The notes under the pieces are model-generated. The model worked only from the letters and a program-made list of their open reading frames with translations. It had not been told where the DNA came from and ran no database searches. The position numbers and the translations under genes are program-made. Below, in pieces: positions 39,458 to 47,243 of a stretch of 64,000 bases of DNA (position 1 is the first letter of the stretch; each line of letters opens with the position of its first letter). Source of the stretch: a sulfur-oxidizing endosymbiont of Gigantopelta aegis (lineage in GTDB: Bacteria; Pseudomonadota; Gammaproteobacteria; GRL18); assembly GCF_016097415.1 (NCBI RefSeq), contig NZ_JAEHGE010000001.1, positions 831,001 through 895,000 on the forward strand, in the 5' to 3' direction.

Positions 39458-40840
39458 TTATGACTGGTTCTTTTTCAAATAGCGATAGAGAGTACGTTCA
39501 CTGATACCAAGAGCTTGTGCCGTTGCAAGGCGATGTCCGTCATGATTTGCCAAGGTTTTTAACACAGTCTCTCGATCGGGCTTTATGCTCCAAGGGCGTA
39601 CTGTTTTTTCTGACTGAGAGCGTGTGACCTTAGGAAAATCTTGCACGTCCACATCATTATAATCATTACTAAATGGCTGGTGTGAATTCTCATGTGAATG
39701 GTTATCAATGGTTAAATGTTCTTCTGAAATCGTGTCACCGGCACAAAGAATCACTGCTCGCTCCATGATATTGCGTAATTCACGGATATTTCCGGGAAAA
39801 TCATAAGACGATAAAATGGCGACAATGTTGCTTGGTAAAGGAATATGTTGAGCACCATCTTCTATTTTGCGTAAAAAATGTTCTGCGATGGCGGGCACAT
39901 CCGCCTTGCGCTCTCGAAGCGGGGGGACATGAATAGGAAAGGTGGCGAGCCGATAATAGAGATCCTGACGAAATGTCCCTTCTTTCACCATTTTTTTAAC
40001 ATCCTGATTGGTTGCAGCAATGATGCGCACATCCACATCAAAATAGTGAGTGCCGCCAATGCGGCGAATACTGCTACTTTCAAGTACGCGTAATAATTTG
40101 GTTTGTAAATCCAGTGATAGCTCACCTATTTCATCAATAAATAAAGTCCCCCCATGAGCAGACTCGATTAAACCCATTTTTTGTTTGTTCGCTCCGGTAA
40201 AAGCCCCTTTTTCATAGCCAAACAACTCGCTTTCAATCAAAGTTTCACCAATAGCACCACAGTCGACGACGATCATAGGCTGTTCACTGCGTTTAGAATA
40301 CTGATGAATATAATTTGCTACACAGTCCTTACCTACCCCGCTTTCTCCTTCTATAAAGACGGTAGACTGAGTGGGGGCAACTCTTTGTAACATATTAATG
40401 AGTCGTAAAATGGCCGGTGTACGACCAATTAGTAATTGTGGATCATTTTCTTCTTGAGGAATGGCCACCATGGTTTCACCCATGTATTGAACCTCCCCTT
40501 GCTCATCCAATATTGGGCTGGCGCTGATTTGCACCTGTTCTTCATGGCCACCATGATTGTGGATATGCAATACGCTGGTTGACTTACCTGTGCGTAAAAC
40601 CGTTTCTAAAGGGCAGTGTTCACCTTGGAGACTACAGGGTGAATCATTGTTGTGGGAAATTTTATAGCAGTATTGCCCTTCTATATTGCTGGGTACTTGA
40701 AAAGTGTTTTGGTAAGCCGTATTGGATGCGACAATTTGATAATGGCGGTCAATAATAACAAAAGGATCATTAAAAATATTAATGATATCATCACAGGAAG
40801 GCTTGGCTGGGGAAGTTTTTTTAGCGTTAAATGTTTTCAT
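39458..40840 (-). CDS. PAS-domain sigma54-dependent transcriptional activator
   Basis: A 460-residue enhancer-binding protein without a receiver domain. The N-terminal PAS sensor (about 15-130) holds a C-x4-H-x5-C-x6-C cluster in [19 protein letters not shown] that could bind a metal, haem or Fe-S group. The AAA+ domain (about 138-375) has Walker A GESGVGKD, the sigma54 loop GAFTGA and Walker [13 protein letters not shown] Fis-type helix-turn-helix ends it ([21 protein letters not shown]). A TGTCATGACA palindrome lies about 65-80 bp upstream of the start and the same motif clusters before the convergent small-RNA promoter, so both are probable targets. Confidence 0.92.
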   Translation of the reverse strand: MKTFNAKKTSPAKPSCDDIINIFNDPFVIIDRHYQIVASNTAYQNTFQVPSNIEGQYCYKISHNNDSPCSLQGEHCPLETVLRTGKSTSVLHIHNHGGHEEQVQISASPILDEQGEVQYMGETMVAIPQEENDPQLLIGRTPAILRLINMLQRVAPTQSTVFIEGESGVGKDCVANYIHQYSKRSEQPMIVVDCGAIGETLIESELFGYEKGAFTGANKQKMGLIESAHGGTLFIDEIGELSLDLQTKLLRVLESSSIRRIGGTHYFDVDVRIIAATNQDVKKMVKEGTFRQDLYYRLATFPIHVPPLRERKADVPAIAEHFLRKIEDGAQHIPLPSNIVAILSSYDFPGNIRELRNIMERAVILCAGDTISEEHLTIDNHSHENSHQPFSNDYNDVDVQDFPKVTRSQSEKTVRPWSIKPDRETVLKTLANHDGHRLATAQALGISERTLYRYLKKNQS

Positions 40841-40904
40841 GCAATGCTTCGTCGGGTTAATGAATCGGAAATATTTTGTAGCAAAGCTCTAAATCAGATA
40901 CTTT

Positions 40905-40920
40905 TTTTGTCATGACACTT
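40905..40920. promoter_or_regulatory. TGTCATGACA operator upstream of the activator gene
   Basis: TTTTGTCATGACACTT shares the TTTTGTCATGACA core with the palindrome at 39197. Its position 65-80 bp before the activator start codon suggests autoregulation. The stretch 40921-41497 shows no gene or structure that I recognise. Confidence 0.5.
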
Positions 40921-41497
40921 CGAGTATAGAGGTATTGCTACATAATGTACCTAATAAATGGCATTTTTGTGTATTTTGTTCTATTTCTAGCAGTTCGTAT
41001 GGCTTTTCTGAGTTGCATATCATCAATTAGATTTAATACATGAATGCTTTTAAATGTCTTATTGTATTTAAAGAGCGTAGCTTTAAGTTTTGCATATCGA
41101 GCATGTGAATTTAACTTCCTTATGATGGCACTCTGTGTTTTCTTGCATGATTAACGATAATAATACTCTCAGAACATCTCTTTTCTGTGACTTAATTCTA
41201 TCGGTTTTATTCCTGTATATCATGTCAAACGGCAGTATATTTAAAATCTTTCTGATCGATCAGTATGATGTTGAGCTGACTGTTTAGATTTATTCAGTGA
41301 AAAATAAAGTGTCTGCTCATTGGTACTAAATTCTGGTCGGGTATAGATTTCTTCTACCTCAGTGTCGGACAACAAATTCTAAGTGCGTAGATACGAATAT
41401 CATCAGATATTTAAGTATTTCAAAATATTGAGTGTGGCGCAAATATGGTGCAAATGTGGTGTAATATTGAACCGTATATTATTTTGGAGTACATATT

Positions 41498-41737
41498 ATG
41501 CCAAGACAAAGTATCTCATTTACACCACCTAATGATGAGTGGTTGAAAACATAGGTTGACAGTGAAGAATTTACTAGCAAAAGTGAAGTAGTAAATGATC
41601 TTATTCGAAAAGCCCGCAAAATTGAATCAATTCAAGAGTATTTAATCCAAGCAGAGAAAAGTGGATTTACTCAACAATCTCAAGCTGAAATTCTTAAAGA
41701 AATAAAGGATGAAGCAAAACATAATGGGGATTTATAA
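41498..41737 (+). pseudogene. ParD-like antitoxin with in-frame stop
   Basis: The reading frame MPRQSISFTPPNDEWLKT / VDSEEFTSKSEVVNDLIRKARKIES... is a ribbon-helix-helix antitoxin of the ParD group, about 79 codons. Codon 19 (41552-41554) is TAG where a glutamine codon CAG would fit, so full-length translation is lost. TTGGAG precedes the ATG. The downstream toxin frame begins inside its last codons, the typical coupled arrangement. Confidence 0.8.
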
Positions 41738-41858
41738 GCTTAGTGAAAATGCAAAATTAGATCTAAAAAGGATCTATTTTCAAGGCCTTCGTATGTACGG
41801 TGAAACTCAGGCTGATAAATACTTTAACGAATTTTTTGAAATAGCATCCATTGAATAA
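41724..41858 (+). pseudogene. ParE-like toxin, truncated
   Basis: Forty-four codons (MGIYKLSENAKLDLKRIYFQGLRMYGETQADKYFNEFFEIAS) match the N-terminal half of ParE/RelE-superfamily toxins, which normally run to about 95 residues. The sequence is cut where the RAYT-type element begins (near 41850). Antitoxin and toxin are therefore both dead, as expected once the toxin is inactivated and selection on the antitoxin relaxes. Confidence 0.78.
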
Positions 41859-43155
41859 CGTACAATTACATTGTATACTCTCCATTATAGCTGTCATCCC
41901 GATTAAACGGAGTTAATCAAATGCCCACCCCAAGAAGTCAACAAATCAGTCTTTCAGATACTCCCTTTTACCACTGCATCTCCCGCTGTGTTCGCAGAAC
42001 GTTCTTATGTGGTATCGATAGCGTCACCAATAAAGATTACAGCCATCGCAAACAATGATTTGTTGAGCGACTAGCCTTACTATCAAAAACCTTTGCCATT
42101 GACGTCTGTGCCTACAGTATTATGTCCAACCATATACACACCGTGTTAAAAATCAATGCCTCACTTGCCCAAAGTTGGTCAGATGAAACCGTAATACAAC
42201 ACTGGCAACAACTTTGTTCAATTCCAGTATTGGTAGAGCGCTACCTTAATGGTGAATGTCATTCTAAGGCTGAGCAAAATAGGGCACAAGAAACCATTGC
42301 CGTCTTCAGAGACCGGTTAATGGATATCAGTTGGTTCATGCGTTGCCTCAATGAACACATTGCTCGCAGAGCCAATACTGAAGATAAATGTACGGGCCGT
42401 TTCTGGGAAGGACGTTTTAAGAGTCAGGCATTGCTTGATGAGCAAGCCATTCTTAGCTGCATGGTCTATGTTGATTTAAATCCCATTAGAGCGGGTATCA
42501 GTCGAACGCTAGAAGGCTCTGATTACACCTCAGTAAAACAGCGTATCGACTTAATTAAAAAGACAACAAGCATTAGCCAAAAAATAACGCAACAAAACAC
42601 AGCCACGATTAAGCTCGCCCCCTTTATCGGTAGCTCACTTAAAAACAAGGGCATTGCCTTTGACCTTAACGACTATCTGGAACTTACAGAATGGACAGGG
42701 CGAATAAAGAGAGATGATAAACGTGGCTATATCAAATCAGGCACTCCCGCTATATTACAAAAATTACAACTCGATGAAGACTCTTGGCTAGAAACAGTCG
42801 ATGGTTTTTCAAAAGGCTTTCATTCCTTTGTTGGCTCAGAGAAACAATTAAAATCCTTATGCTTAAAACAAAAACGGCATTGGGTGCGCGGTATTAATTT
42901 ATGCAGAAGATTATTTAAAATCGATTCTGCCGTCCCTATCACGACTTAAACGTAACAGCTTACCAAAGCACACACCTTAGCAGAACAATGCTGGCCTCCC
43001 CTTGTTCGTCATGCAGAGCAACCCATTTAATTAGCTACTTTTACTACCCATTCCACTGAAAAATATTTAATTTTTTGTAAATTTACATTTCAAGAAGAAA
43101 TTTTTTTACAATTTAGCTTTGATATTGCTTTTTATTTGGTGGGTGGCAATAATGA
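41850..43155 (+). mobile_element. RAYT/IS200-like transposase element, copy A
   Basis: This segment shares sequence with the inverted copy B (47534-50617) from TTGAATAACGTACAATTACA at the left, which includes the small hairpin TACAATtacATTGTA, to TTTATTTGGTGGGTGGCAAT at the right. The exact ends are uncertain by about 10 bp. The element carries one transposase gene and non-coding sequence on the 3' side. Confidence 0.75.
41921..42949 (+). pseudogene. Y1 (HUH) transposase of RAYT type, nonsense mutation
   Basis: A 342-codon frame starts MPTPRSQQISLSDTPFYHC and holds the HUH motif in YSIMSNHIHTVL, typical of REP-associated tyrosine transposases. Codon 46 (42056-42058) is TGA, where copy B has TGG (KQWFVERL). 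Downstream the frame is intact, so a protein re-initiating at 42122 would begin at the HUH motif. Because the damage is a single base change, the element may have moved recently. Confidence 0.85.
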
Positions 43156-43200
43156 TACAGCAATAATGATACACAATAATGATACAGCAATAATTGATAT
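43145..43200 (+). repeat. Short tandem repeat at the element's 3' side
   Basis: CAATAATGATACAG-type units of 14 bp repeat about three and a half times. They lie exactly where copy A of the RAYT element loses similarity with copy B. Confidence 0.6.
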
Positions 43201-43216
43201 CATAAATGTATATTAT

Positions 43217-43248
43217 CTTTTTGCCTCCGATGCATTTTTTGGTTATGT
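43217..43248 (-). other. Truncated attC site
   Basis: On the minus strand, ACATAACCAAAAAATGCATCGGAGGC matches in turn the left arm of the complete attC-like sites at 44012-44069 and 54312-54369, but the matching right arm is missing. It lies 15 nt after the stop of the HigA-like gene. Confidence 0.6.
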
Positions 43249-43262
43249 CTCTATCGTTCAGT

Positions 43263-43622
43263 TTAAGCAATATCAGCTAATAGACTTTCGTATGGAATCT
43301 TTAGCCCATCATGAAGACGTTTTACCATACGCAAACTCAAGGGACGTTTTTTATTTAGTATTTCTGATACTCTTCCACTGCTCCCAATAAAAGCTTCTAA
43401 ATCTCTAGCGGTTAATCCTTGTTGTTCCATTCTAAATCTTATTGCTTCTACAGGGTTAGGAGGGCTAATAGGGTAATGCTTATTCTCATAAGCTTCTATC
43501 AAAGTTACTAAAATCTCCATTTCATCAAATTCTGAAGTACCTTGTTTAGATTGAAATACCATATCTAACTGGCTGAAGGCAAATTTTAAGTCTTTATCAT
43601 TTCGGATTGGTTTAATATTCAT
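43263..43622 (-). CDS. HigA-type antitoxin
   Basis: A 119-residue antitoxin of the HigA group that binds and neutralises the toxin encoded just before it. A C-terminal helix-turn-helix (about 62-115: FRMEQQGLTARDLEAFIGSSGRVSEILNKKRPLSLRMVKRL) follows the toxin-binding N-terminal part. It overlaps the toxin gene by 11 bp, the toxin being first as is usual for higBA. A truncated attC follows, so the pair looks like an integron cassette. Confidence 0.88.
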   Translation of the reverse strand: MNIKPIRNDKDLKFAFSQLDMVFQSKQGTSEFDEMEILVTLIEAYENKHYPISPPNPVEAIRFRMEQQGLTARDLEAFIGSSGRVSEILNKKRPLSLRMVKRLHDGLKIPYESLLADIA

Positions 43623-43929
43623 TTACATTCTCGACTGTAATTTTATCGTATTGAGTATGAGTGCCTATAAATTTCACCCAAACAATACCGGCTTGATATT
43701 GAATTTCGACTACTAATCGGTATTTATTGCCACCAATATTAAAAACCACTCGATTATTTCCACATATGCTTACATTACCATATTGATTTTTAACATCTTG
43801 TGGTGATAACCAATTTGCTTTTATGGTTTCTTCATACCAACTTTCAAGTGAGCCTTTTGAATCGCCATAGGCTGGTTGCTCCCAGAAATTTCTTATAGTG
43901 CTTTTAGCAATCACTCTCATAATCTGCAT
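43612..43929 (-). CDS. HigB-type toxin (mRNA interferase)
   Basis: A RelE-superfamily toxin of 102-105 residues that presumably cleaves mRNA on ribosomes. Family features are MRVIAKSTIRNFWE near the start and YRLVVEIQYQAGIVWVKFIGTHTQYDKI at the end. Met1 has GGAG four bases upstream; Met4 (43920) begins the conserved part and is equally possible. It is co-expressed with the overlapping antitoxin from the promoter at 43949-43977. Confidence 0.88.
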   Translation of the reverse strand: MQIMRVIAKSTIRNFWEQPAYGDSKGSLESWYEETIKANWLSPQDVKNQYGNVSICGNNRVVFNIGGNKYRLVVEIQYQAGIVWVKFIGTHTQYDKITVENVNEY

Positions 43930-43931
43930 TT

Positions 43932-43977
43932 ATCTCCCATATAGGGAGATTGTAGCCAAAATAAAGAATTTAATCAA
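43932..43977 (-). promoter_or_regulatory. higBA promoter and operator
   Basis: On the minus strand TTGATT and TACAAT are 17 bp apart (43972-43977 and 43949-43954). The perfect palindrome ATCTCCCATATAGGGAGAT (43932-43950) abuts and overlaps the -10, the expected operator for antitoxin autorepression. Confidence 0.6.
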
Positions 43978-44011
43978 TAAAAACTATGAGGAGAACCAGA
44001 ATTTTCTAAAG

Positions 44012-44069
44012 ACATAACGCCTAAATCATGGGGGTGTCTCTTTGCCTCCCATGCATTTTTTGGTTATGT
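44012..44069 (-). other. Integron attC site (complete)
   Basis: A 58-bp imperfect palindrome on the minus strand runs from ACATAACCAAAAAATG to TTTAGGCGTTATGT with a central GGCAAAGAGAC spacer. The stop codon TAA of the upstream HTH antitoxin gene lies inside the ATAAC half-core, as is typical for gene cassettes. The arm sequence is almost the same as at 54312-54369. Confidence 0.68.
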
Positions 44070-44363
44070 GTGATTTGTGTGTAAATTTCTAAACACAGAT
44101 TCGGGATCAGCGTGAACAAGCTTTAGTAAAACTTTTGCTGGACCTGTTGGAGCACGATGCCCTTGTTCCCAATTCTGTAGAGTTCTAATACTAACACCTA
44201 TTAACGTTGCAAATTTTGATTGAGAAAAACCAATATCTTCTCGAATAGCTTTAACATCCGGTTCATCAAACTCGAACTTGCGTGAAGGTTCAAGCTCACC
44301 TCTCATAATTTTACCAGCTTCCTGCACGCTGGTTAATAATTCATCAAATAATTTATTATCCAT
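44064..44363 (-). CDS. HTH-domain antitoxin (HigA2/NadS-like)
   Basis: A 99-residue antitoxin with a C-terminal XRE-type helix-turn-helix: IREDIGFSQSKFATLIGVSIRTLQNWEQGHRAPTGPAKVLL. The start at 44363 (MDNKLFDELLTS) overlaps the toxin stop, and a longer frame to 44387 lies within the toxin gene. Its stop codon is embedded in the following attC site, marking the pair as one cassette. Confidence 0.87.
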   Translation of the reverse strand: MDNKLFDELLTSVQEAGKIMRGELEPSRKFEFDEPDVKAIREDIGFSQSKFATLIGVSIRTLQNWEQGHRAPTGPAKVLLKLVHADPESVFRNLHTNHT

Positions 44364-44679
44364 TTCCGAACTCCAATTCAACTGCATTTTTTAGAGCTGA
44401 CAATTGATCTTTTGTTAAATCACTAAGTTCATTTTTTTCATAAATGAAAAGCATGTAAATTTGGTCTTTGTTTTTCTCCCAATAATAGATTATGCGGGAA
44501 CCACCTCTTTTTCCTCTTCCACTACCACTCCAACGGATTTTTCTTATACTACCACTACCTGTAATTATTTTTCCTGTATCTGGTGATTCAATAAGTTCAT
44601 TTTGAAGCTCTCGATAAATTTCTTCATCCATTAAGCGGTTGATACGTTTTGTAAACGTGTGGGTTTCTATAATGACCAT
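44356..44679 (-). CDS. RelE-superfamily toxin (HigB2-like)
   Basis: A 107-residue toxin beginning MVIIETHTFTKRINRL and containing the family region GTGKI-like TGSGSIRKIRWSGSGRGKRGGSRIIYY followed by IYMLFIYEKNELSDLTKDQ. It is paired with the HTH antitoxin. The start at 44679 coincides with the predicted transcription start (the -10 box TATACT ends seven bases earlier), which would make the message leaderless. A longer frame to 44697 would begin upstream of that start and is unlikely. Confidence 0.87.
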   Translation of the reverse strand: MVIIETHTFTKRINRLMDEEIYRELQNELIESPDTGKIITGSGSIRKIRWSGSGRGKRGGSRIIYYWEKNKDQIYMLFIYEKNELSDLTKDQLSALKNAVELEFGNG

Positions 44680-44685
44680 ACATAA

Positions 44686-44713
44686 AGTATACGTCATTGA
44701 CGCACTTTGTCAA
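44686..44713 (-). promoter_or_regulatory. Strong promoter with embedded operator for the HigB2/A2-like pair
   Basis: The minus strand has TTGACA (44708-44713) and TATACT (44686-44691) separated by 16 bp. The spacer begins, next to the -10, with the palindrome CGTCATTGACG (44692-44702), an ideal place for repression by the antitoxin. Confidence 0.7.
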
Positions 44714-44758
44714 TTAGAAAAATGAGGTTGTCGAATTAAGTGTGCAGAATGTTGAACA

Positions 44759-44829
44759 CATAACGACAAAGCTGTGCGGCGCAAACGAAGCGCAGCGTAG
44801 TTTGCGTCCGAACGAGCGCCTTGTTATAA
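44759..44829 (-). other. Integron attC site
   Basis: On the minus strand TTATAACAAGGCGCTCGTTC... ends with ...GCTTTGTCGTTATGT. Inverted arms CGGACGCAAACTACGC and GCGTTTGCGCCG-like sequences surround a CTGCGCTTC spacer. It begins seven nt after the stop of the membrane-protein gene and directly precedes the promoter of the next toxin gene, so it separates two cassettes. It belongs to a different arm family from the other sites here. Confidence 0.62.
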
Positions 44830-44836
44830 GGCATTT

Positions 44837-45283
44837 TCATGGTTGCGCTTTCACTACGGAAAATGCCACTGACAAAACCAAAATAAATATTCCTGCGCTA
44901 AAAGTACCGATTTGCCACCAAAAAATACCCCACGTCTTTTTTCCTAGTTTTTTTGTGAGTTCACGAAGATCCGCTAACTCAGATTCATTACCATCTTTTC
45001 GTTTTAGATTTGTTATTTTTGCTATTGCCCTAAAATCTCTTAGCCGATTTATGGTGCACCATATACCTAATGCGCCAGACGCTAGTAAAAGCAATAAAGA
45101 CAGAAAAAACGCATAAGCTTGGCAAGAGGTAGGCTTAAAGTTTTCACTTATTAGTAATGACACTGAAAAGCCAATAGCAGCGACTGAAAATGTGAGGATG
45201 AGATTTATAGAATAGGATAGCTGGGAAATTGTAATACCCTGCCATCTTATAAATTTCTCATCGTTGTTGCTATTGTCGGACAT
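44837..45283 (-). CDS. Hypothetical membrane protein, integron cassette gene
   Basis: A 148-residue protein with hydrophobic helices at about 25-46, 56-76 and 122-145 and a polar loop (KITNLKRKDGNESELADLRELTKKLG) between them. No known family recognised. The start is 19 nt after a GTTATAAGG sequence (45297-45305) that resembles an attC core, and an attC follows the stop, so the gene fills one cassette exactly. The predicted frame on the opposite strand here is a shadow. Confidence 0.65.
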   Translation of the reverse strand: MSDNSNNDEKFIRWQGITISQLSYSINLILTFSVAAIGFSVSLLISENFKPTSCQAYAFFLSLLLLLASGALGIWCTINRLRDFRAIAKITNLKRKDGNESELADLRELTKKLGKKTWGIFWWQIGTFSAGIFILVLSVAFSVVKAQP

Positions 45284-45597
45284 TATTGTTTTGCCTTATA
45301 ACAGTTAAATCTACTGAAACATGATGATTAGAAATACACGCGTCCGTATTTCTAAATATTATTGCCGATTTCAATAAAAATATCATTAAATAAGGATGAG
45401 TTGACGTTGGTGCATGTGACTTGCTGCTATCTGGAAGAAAAGAGAGATTTATCCACATCATATGACTGGCCGTTATAGGTCATCAGCAGCTATTGATGAG
45501 AAAATTAGATTTTTTATCAAAATAATCTGTTAATTGCAGCTGCCGTCCTCAAACAGTTTTTCGGCATAATTTTGAGTGGCAACGACAAATATGAGAC

Positions 45598-45870
45598 TTA
45601 CACAATTACAATCTTACAACCTAATGCTTCAACAACTTTCTTAATTGTATCAAACTTTGGAGTGCCATTTTCTGATAATGACTTATATAAACTTTGTCGA
45701 TTAACACCCGCTTGATTGGCTACATCTGTCATACCTTTTGCTCTTGAGGCAATATTGAGTGCATGAATGAAATCATTACTAGTGCCAGTCTGAGAAACTT
45801 CTGTCAGAAACTCTTTTATATCTTCATCAGAATGAAGATGTTCAGCTATGTCGAATTTATTTGTTTTCAT
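45598..45870 (-). CDS. Addiction-module antidote protein
   Basis: A 90-residue antitoxin with an XRE-like helix-turn-helix: IASRAKGMTDVANQAGVNRQSLYKSLSENGTPKFDTIKKVVEALG. This is the sequence style of the antidotes paired with HigB-like plasmid-stabilisation toxins. It starts three bases after the toxin's stop, a coupled toxin-first operon. No convincing attC was found directly after it. Confidence 0.88.
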   Translation of the reverse strand: MKTNKFDIAEHLHSDEDIKEFLTEVSQTGTSNDFIHALNIASRAKGMTDVANQAGVNRQSLYKSLSENGTPKFDTIKKVVEALGCKIVIV

Positions 45871-45873
45871 GAT

Positions 45874-46173
45874 TTATTCCAATTCTTTCAGTATTTCACT
45901 GGCTTTATTAATATCTTTGTTTTGAGTGTTTTTATCTCCACCATTTAACAAGAGAACAACTTTATTACCTTTTATTGTGTAATAAATTCGATAACCAGAA
46001 CCAAAGAAAAAACGTAATTCAAATACATTATTTTCAGATGTATCACTCCAATCCCCAAAGTTACCATTTTCAATGCGGGCAAATCTTGCAAGTATGCGTC
46101 GTTTGGCGGTTAAATCTTTTAATTTATAAAACCATTTTGAGAAAATCTCTGTTTCTTCTATTTCATATATCAT
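45874..46173 (-). CDS. HigB-like addiction-module toxin
   Basis: A 99-residue RelE-superfamily toxin starting MIYEIEETEIFSKWFYKLKD, with the characteristic RIENGNFGDWSDTSENNVFELRFFFGSGYRIYY. I choose the ATG at 46173; upstream ATGs at 46200 and 46191 fall in the operator palindrome. Paired with the antidote gene that follows. Confidence 0.88.
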   Translation of the reverse strand: MIYEIEETEIFSKWFYKLKDLTAKRRILARFARIENGNFGDWSDTSENNVFELRFFFGSGYRIYYTIKGNKVVLLLNGGDKNTQNKDINKASEILKELE

Positions 46174-46181
46174 TAACACAC

Positions 46182-46199
46182 TGTCGCACATGAGCGACA
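46182..46199. promoter_or_regulatory. Operator palindrome of the addiction module
   Basis: TGTCGCACATGAGCGACA is a palindrome with six-bp arms located directly before the toxin start, a typical antitoxin-binding site. Confidence 0.5.
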
Positions 46200-46307
46200 T
46201 CGTGTCAATATGTTTTTGATATTATCAATAATATTTAACATTCCATTTTCTGCTGTTTTCTGATGGATTATTAAGTGTTCAGGCATTCATTTTTGTGCTG
46301 AGGCGAG

Positions 46308-46362
46308 TAGCCGCTATGGAGGAATTCAAGAATAATTCCTATTTGGTAGTGAGTGGCGGCTA
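46308..46362. repeat. Nested hairpin between toxin-antitoxin modules
   Basis: The outer arms TAGCCGC/GCGGCTA (46308-46314 and 46356-46362) enclose AGGAATT/AATTCCT (46320-46326 and 46334-46340). No gene overlaps it. The surrounding 46200-46500 holds no other feature apart from a diverged repeat noted in the findings. Confidence 0.5.
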
Positions 46363-46504
46363 AAGGTCAAAATCGTACAGAATGAAATGACTGTTCCCAT
46401 CCAAAGAAGCTATTTTTAACCATTTTTACATCCATTCCAAATGACCGCTAATTGTACATTGCTACGAGAGAGAATTATCATATCAAAGCCGATAAGGCTA
46501 TCTA

Positions 46505-46780
46505 TTAAGTAGCTTTAATTTTTATTTCAACTTCTTCGCCCATAGAAGCTAACATGTTAACCAACATATCCAAGCTGAATAAATCAATTTTACCTCGTAG
46601 TAAATCAGATATTCTAGGCTGTGTGACCCCCAGCTCCTTAGCCGCTTTCTTTTGTGTCCAACCATTCATCTCAATGGTCTGCCTGATCTGCAGCATTAAG
46701 TCTGATCTTAATTTCATATTAAGTGATTCTTGGGGAGTATCCATAATGGCATCCCACACACTATTATACCGTTCTCTCAT
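46505..46780 (-). CDS. XRE-type antitoxin
   Basis: A 91-residue protein whose C-terminal half is an XRE helix-turn-helix (IRQTIEMNGWTQKKAAKELGVTQPRISDLLRGKIDLFSLDMLVNMLASMG), as in antitoxins paired with Gp49-like toxins. The start codon shares a base with the toxin stop (TAATG), so translation is coupled. Confidence 0.88.
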   Translation of the reverse strand: MRERYNSVWDAIMDTPQESLNMKLRSDLMLQIRQTIEMNGWTQKKAAKELGVTQPRISDLLRGKIDLFSLDMLVNMLASMGEEVEIKIKAT

Positions 46781-47100
46781 TATTTATCCCCAATCTCTTT
46801 TAGTCGTTTTTTAGCTAGATCAATATCTTCCTGGCGTGTTTTTTGATCTTTTTTCTGAAAGGCATGTAAGACATAAATAGCCTCTTTAAATTTAGCAATA
46901 TAAATTGTTCTGTAGATCCCATCAGATGCTGACACTCTAATTTCATTCACTCCAGAACCAATATTGGTCATTGGTTTCCAATTGTCCGGTTTCAAACCAC
47001 TCTGTACTTTGTGTAATTCATAGCCAGTTCTTTGCTTGGCTATATCAGAGAACAACTGAATGTTTTCTAGGGAGTTACCTAAAAATTCTAATTCTTTCAT
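46780..47100 (-). CDS. Phage-derived Gp49-like/HigB toxin
   Basis: A 106-residue toxin starting MKELEFLGNSLENIQLF. It contains the family signature GVNEIRVSASDGIYRTIYIAKFKEAIYVLHAFQKKDQKTRQEDIDLAKKR. The start at 47100 is preferred over 47115, which lies in the operator. It forms a pair with the overlapping XRE antitoxin. Confidence 0.88.
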   Translation of the reverse strand: MKELEFLGNSLENIQLFSDIAKQRTGYELHKVQSGLKPDNWKPMTNIGSGVNEIRVSASDGIYRTIYIAKFKEAIYVLHAFQKKDQKTRQEDIDLAKKRLKEIGDK

Positions 47101-47107
47101 ACAACAA

Positions 47108-47127
47108 CTATACAAAATATTGTATAG
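47108..47127. promoter_or_regulatory. Operator palindrome of the Gp49-like module
   Basis: CTATACAAAATATTGTATAG is a 20-bp palindrome with eight-bp perfect arms, just upstream of the toxin gene. Confidence 0.55.
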
Positions 47128-47243
47128 AAAATCAAGTAACTACGCTTCAAAGCTTAACTCTTAATAAAATGACTGCTCCTACCAACAGAAGTCATTTTAA
47201 TCATCATTTACAATGGATAAACATGACCGTTATTTGTAGATTT

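Noticed and set aside
44742-45116. 124-codon + strand frame
   Set aside because: It overlaps an attC site and runs antisense to the membrane-protein cassette gene, whose membrane pattern and attC placement are more convincing.
45290-45490. A further long attC between CTATAAC (about 45475) and GTTATAAGG (45297)
   Set aside because: Arms pair poorly and the span of about 185 bp is long; only the GTTATAAGG edge is used as support for the cassette start.
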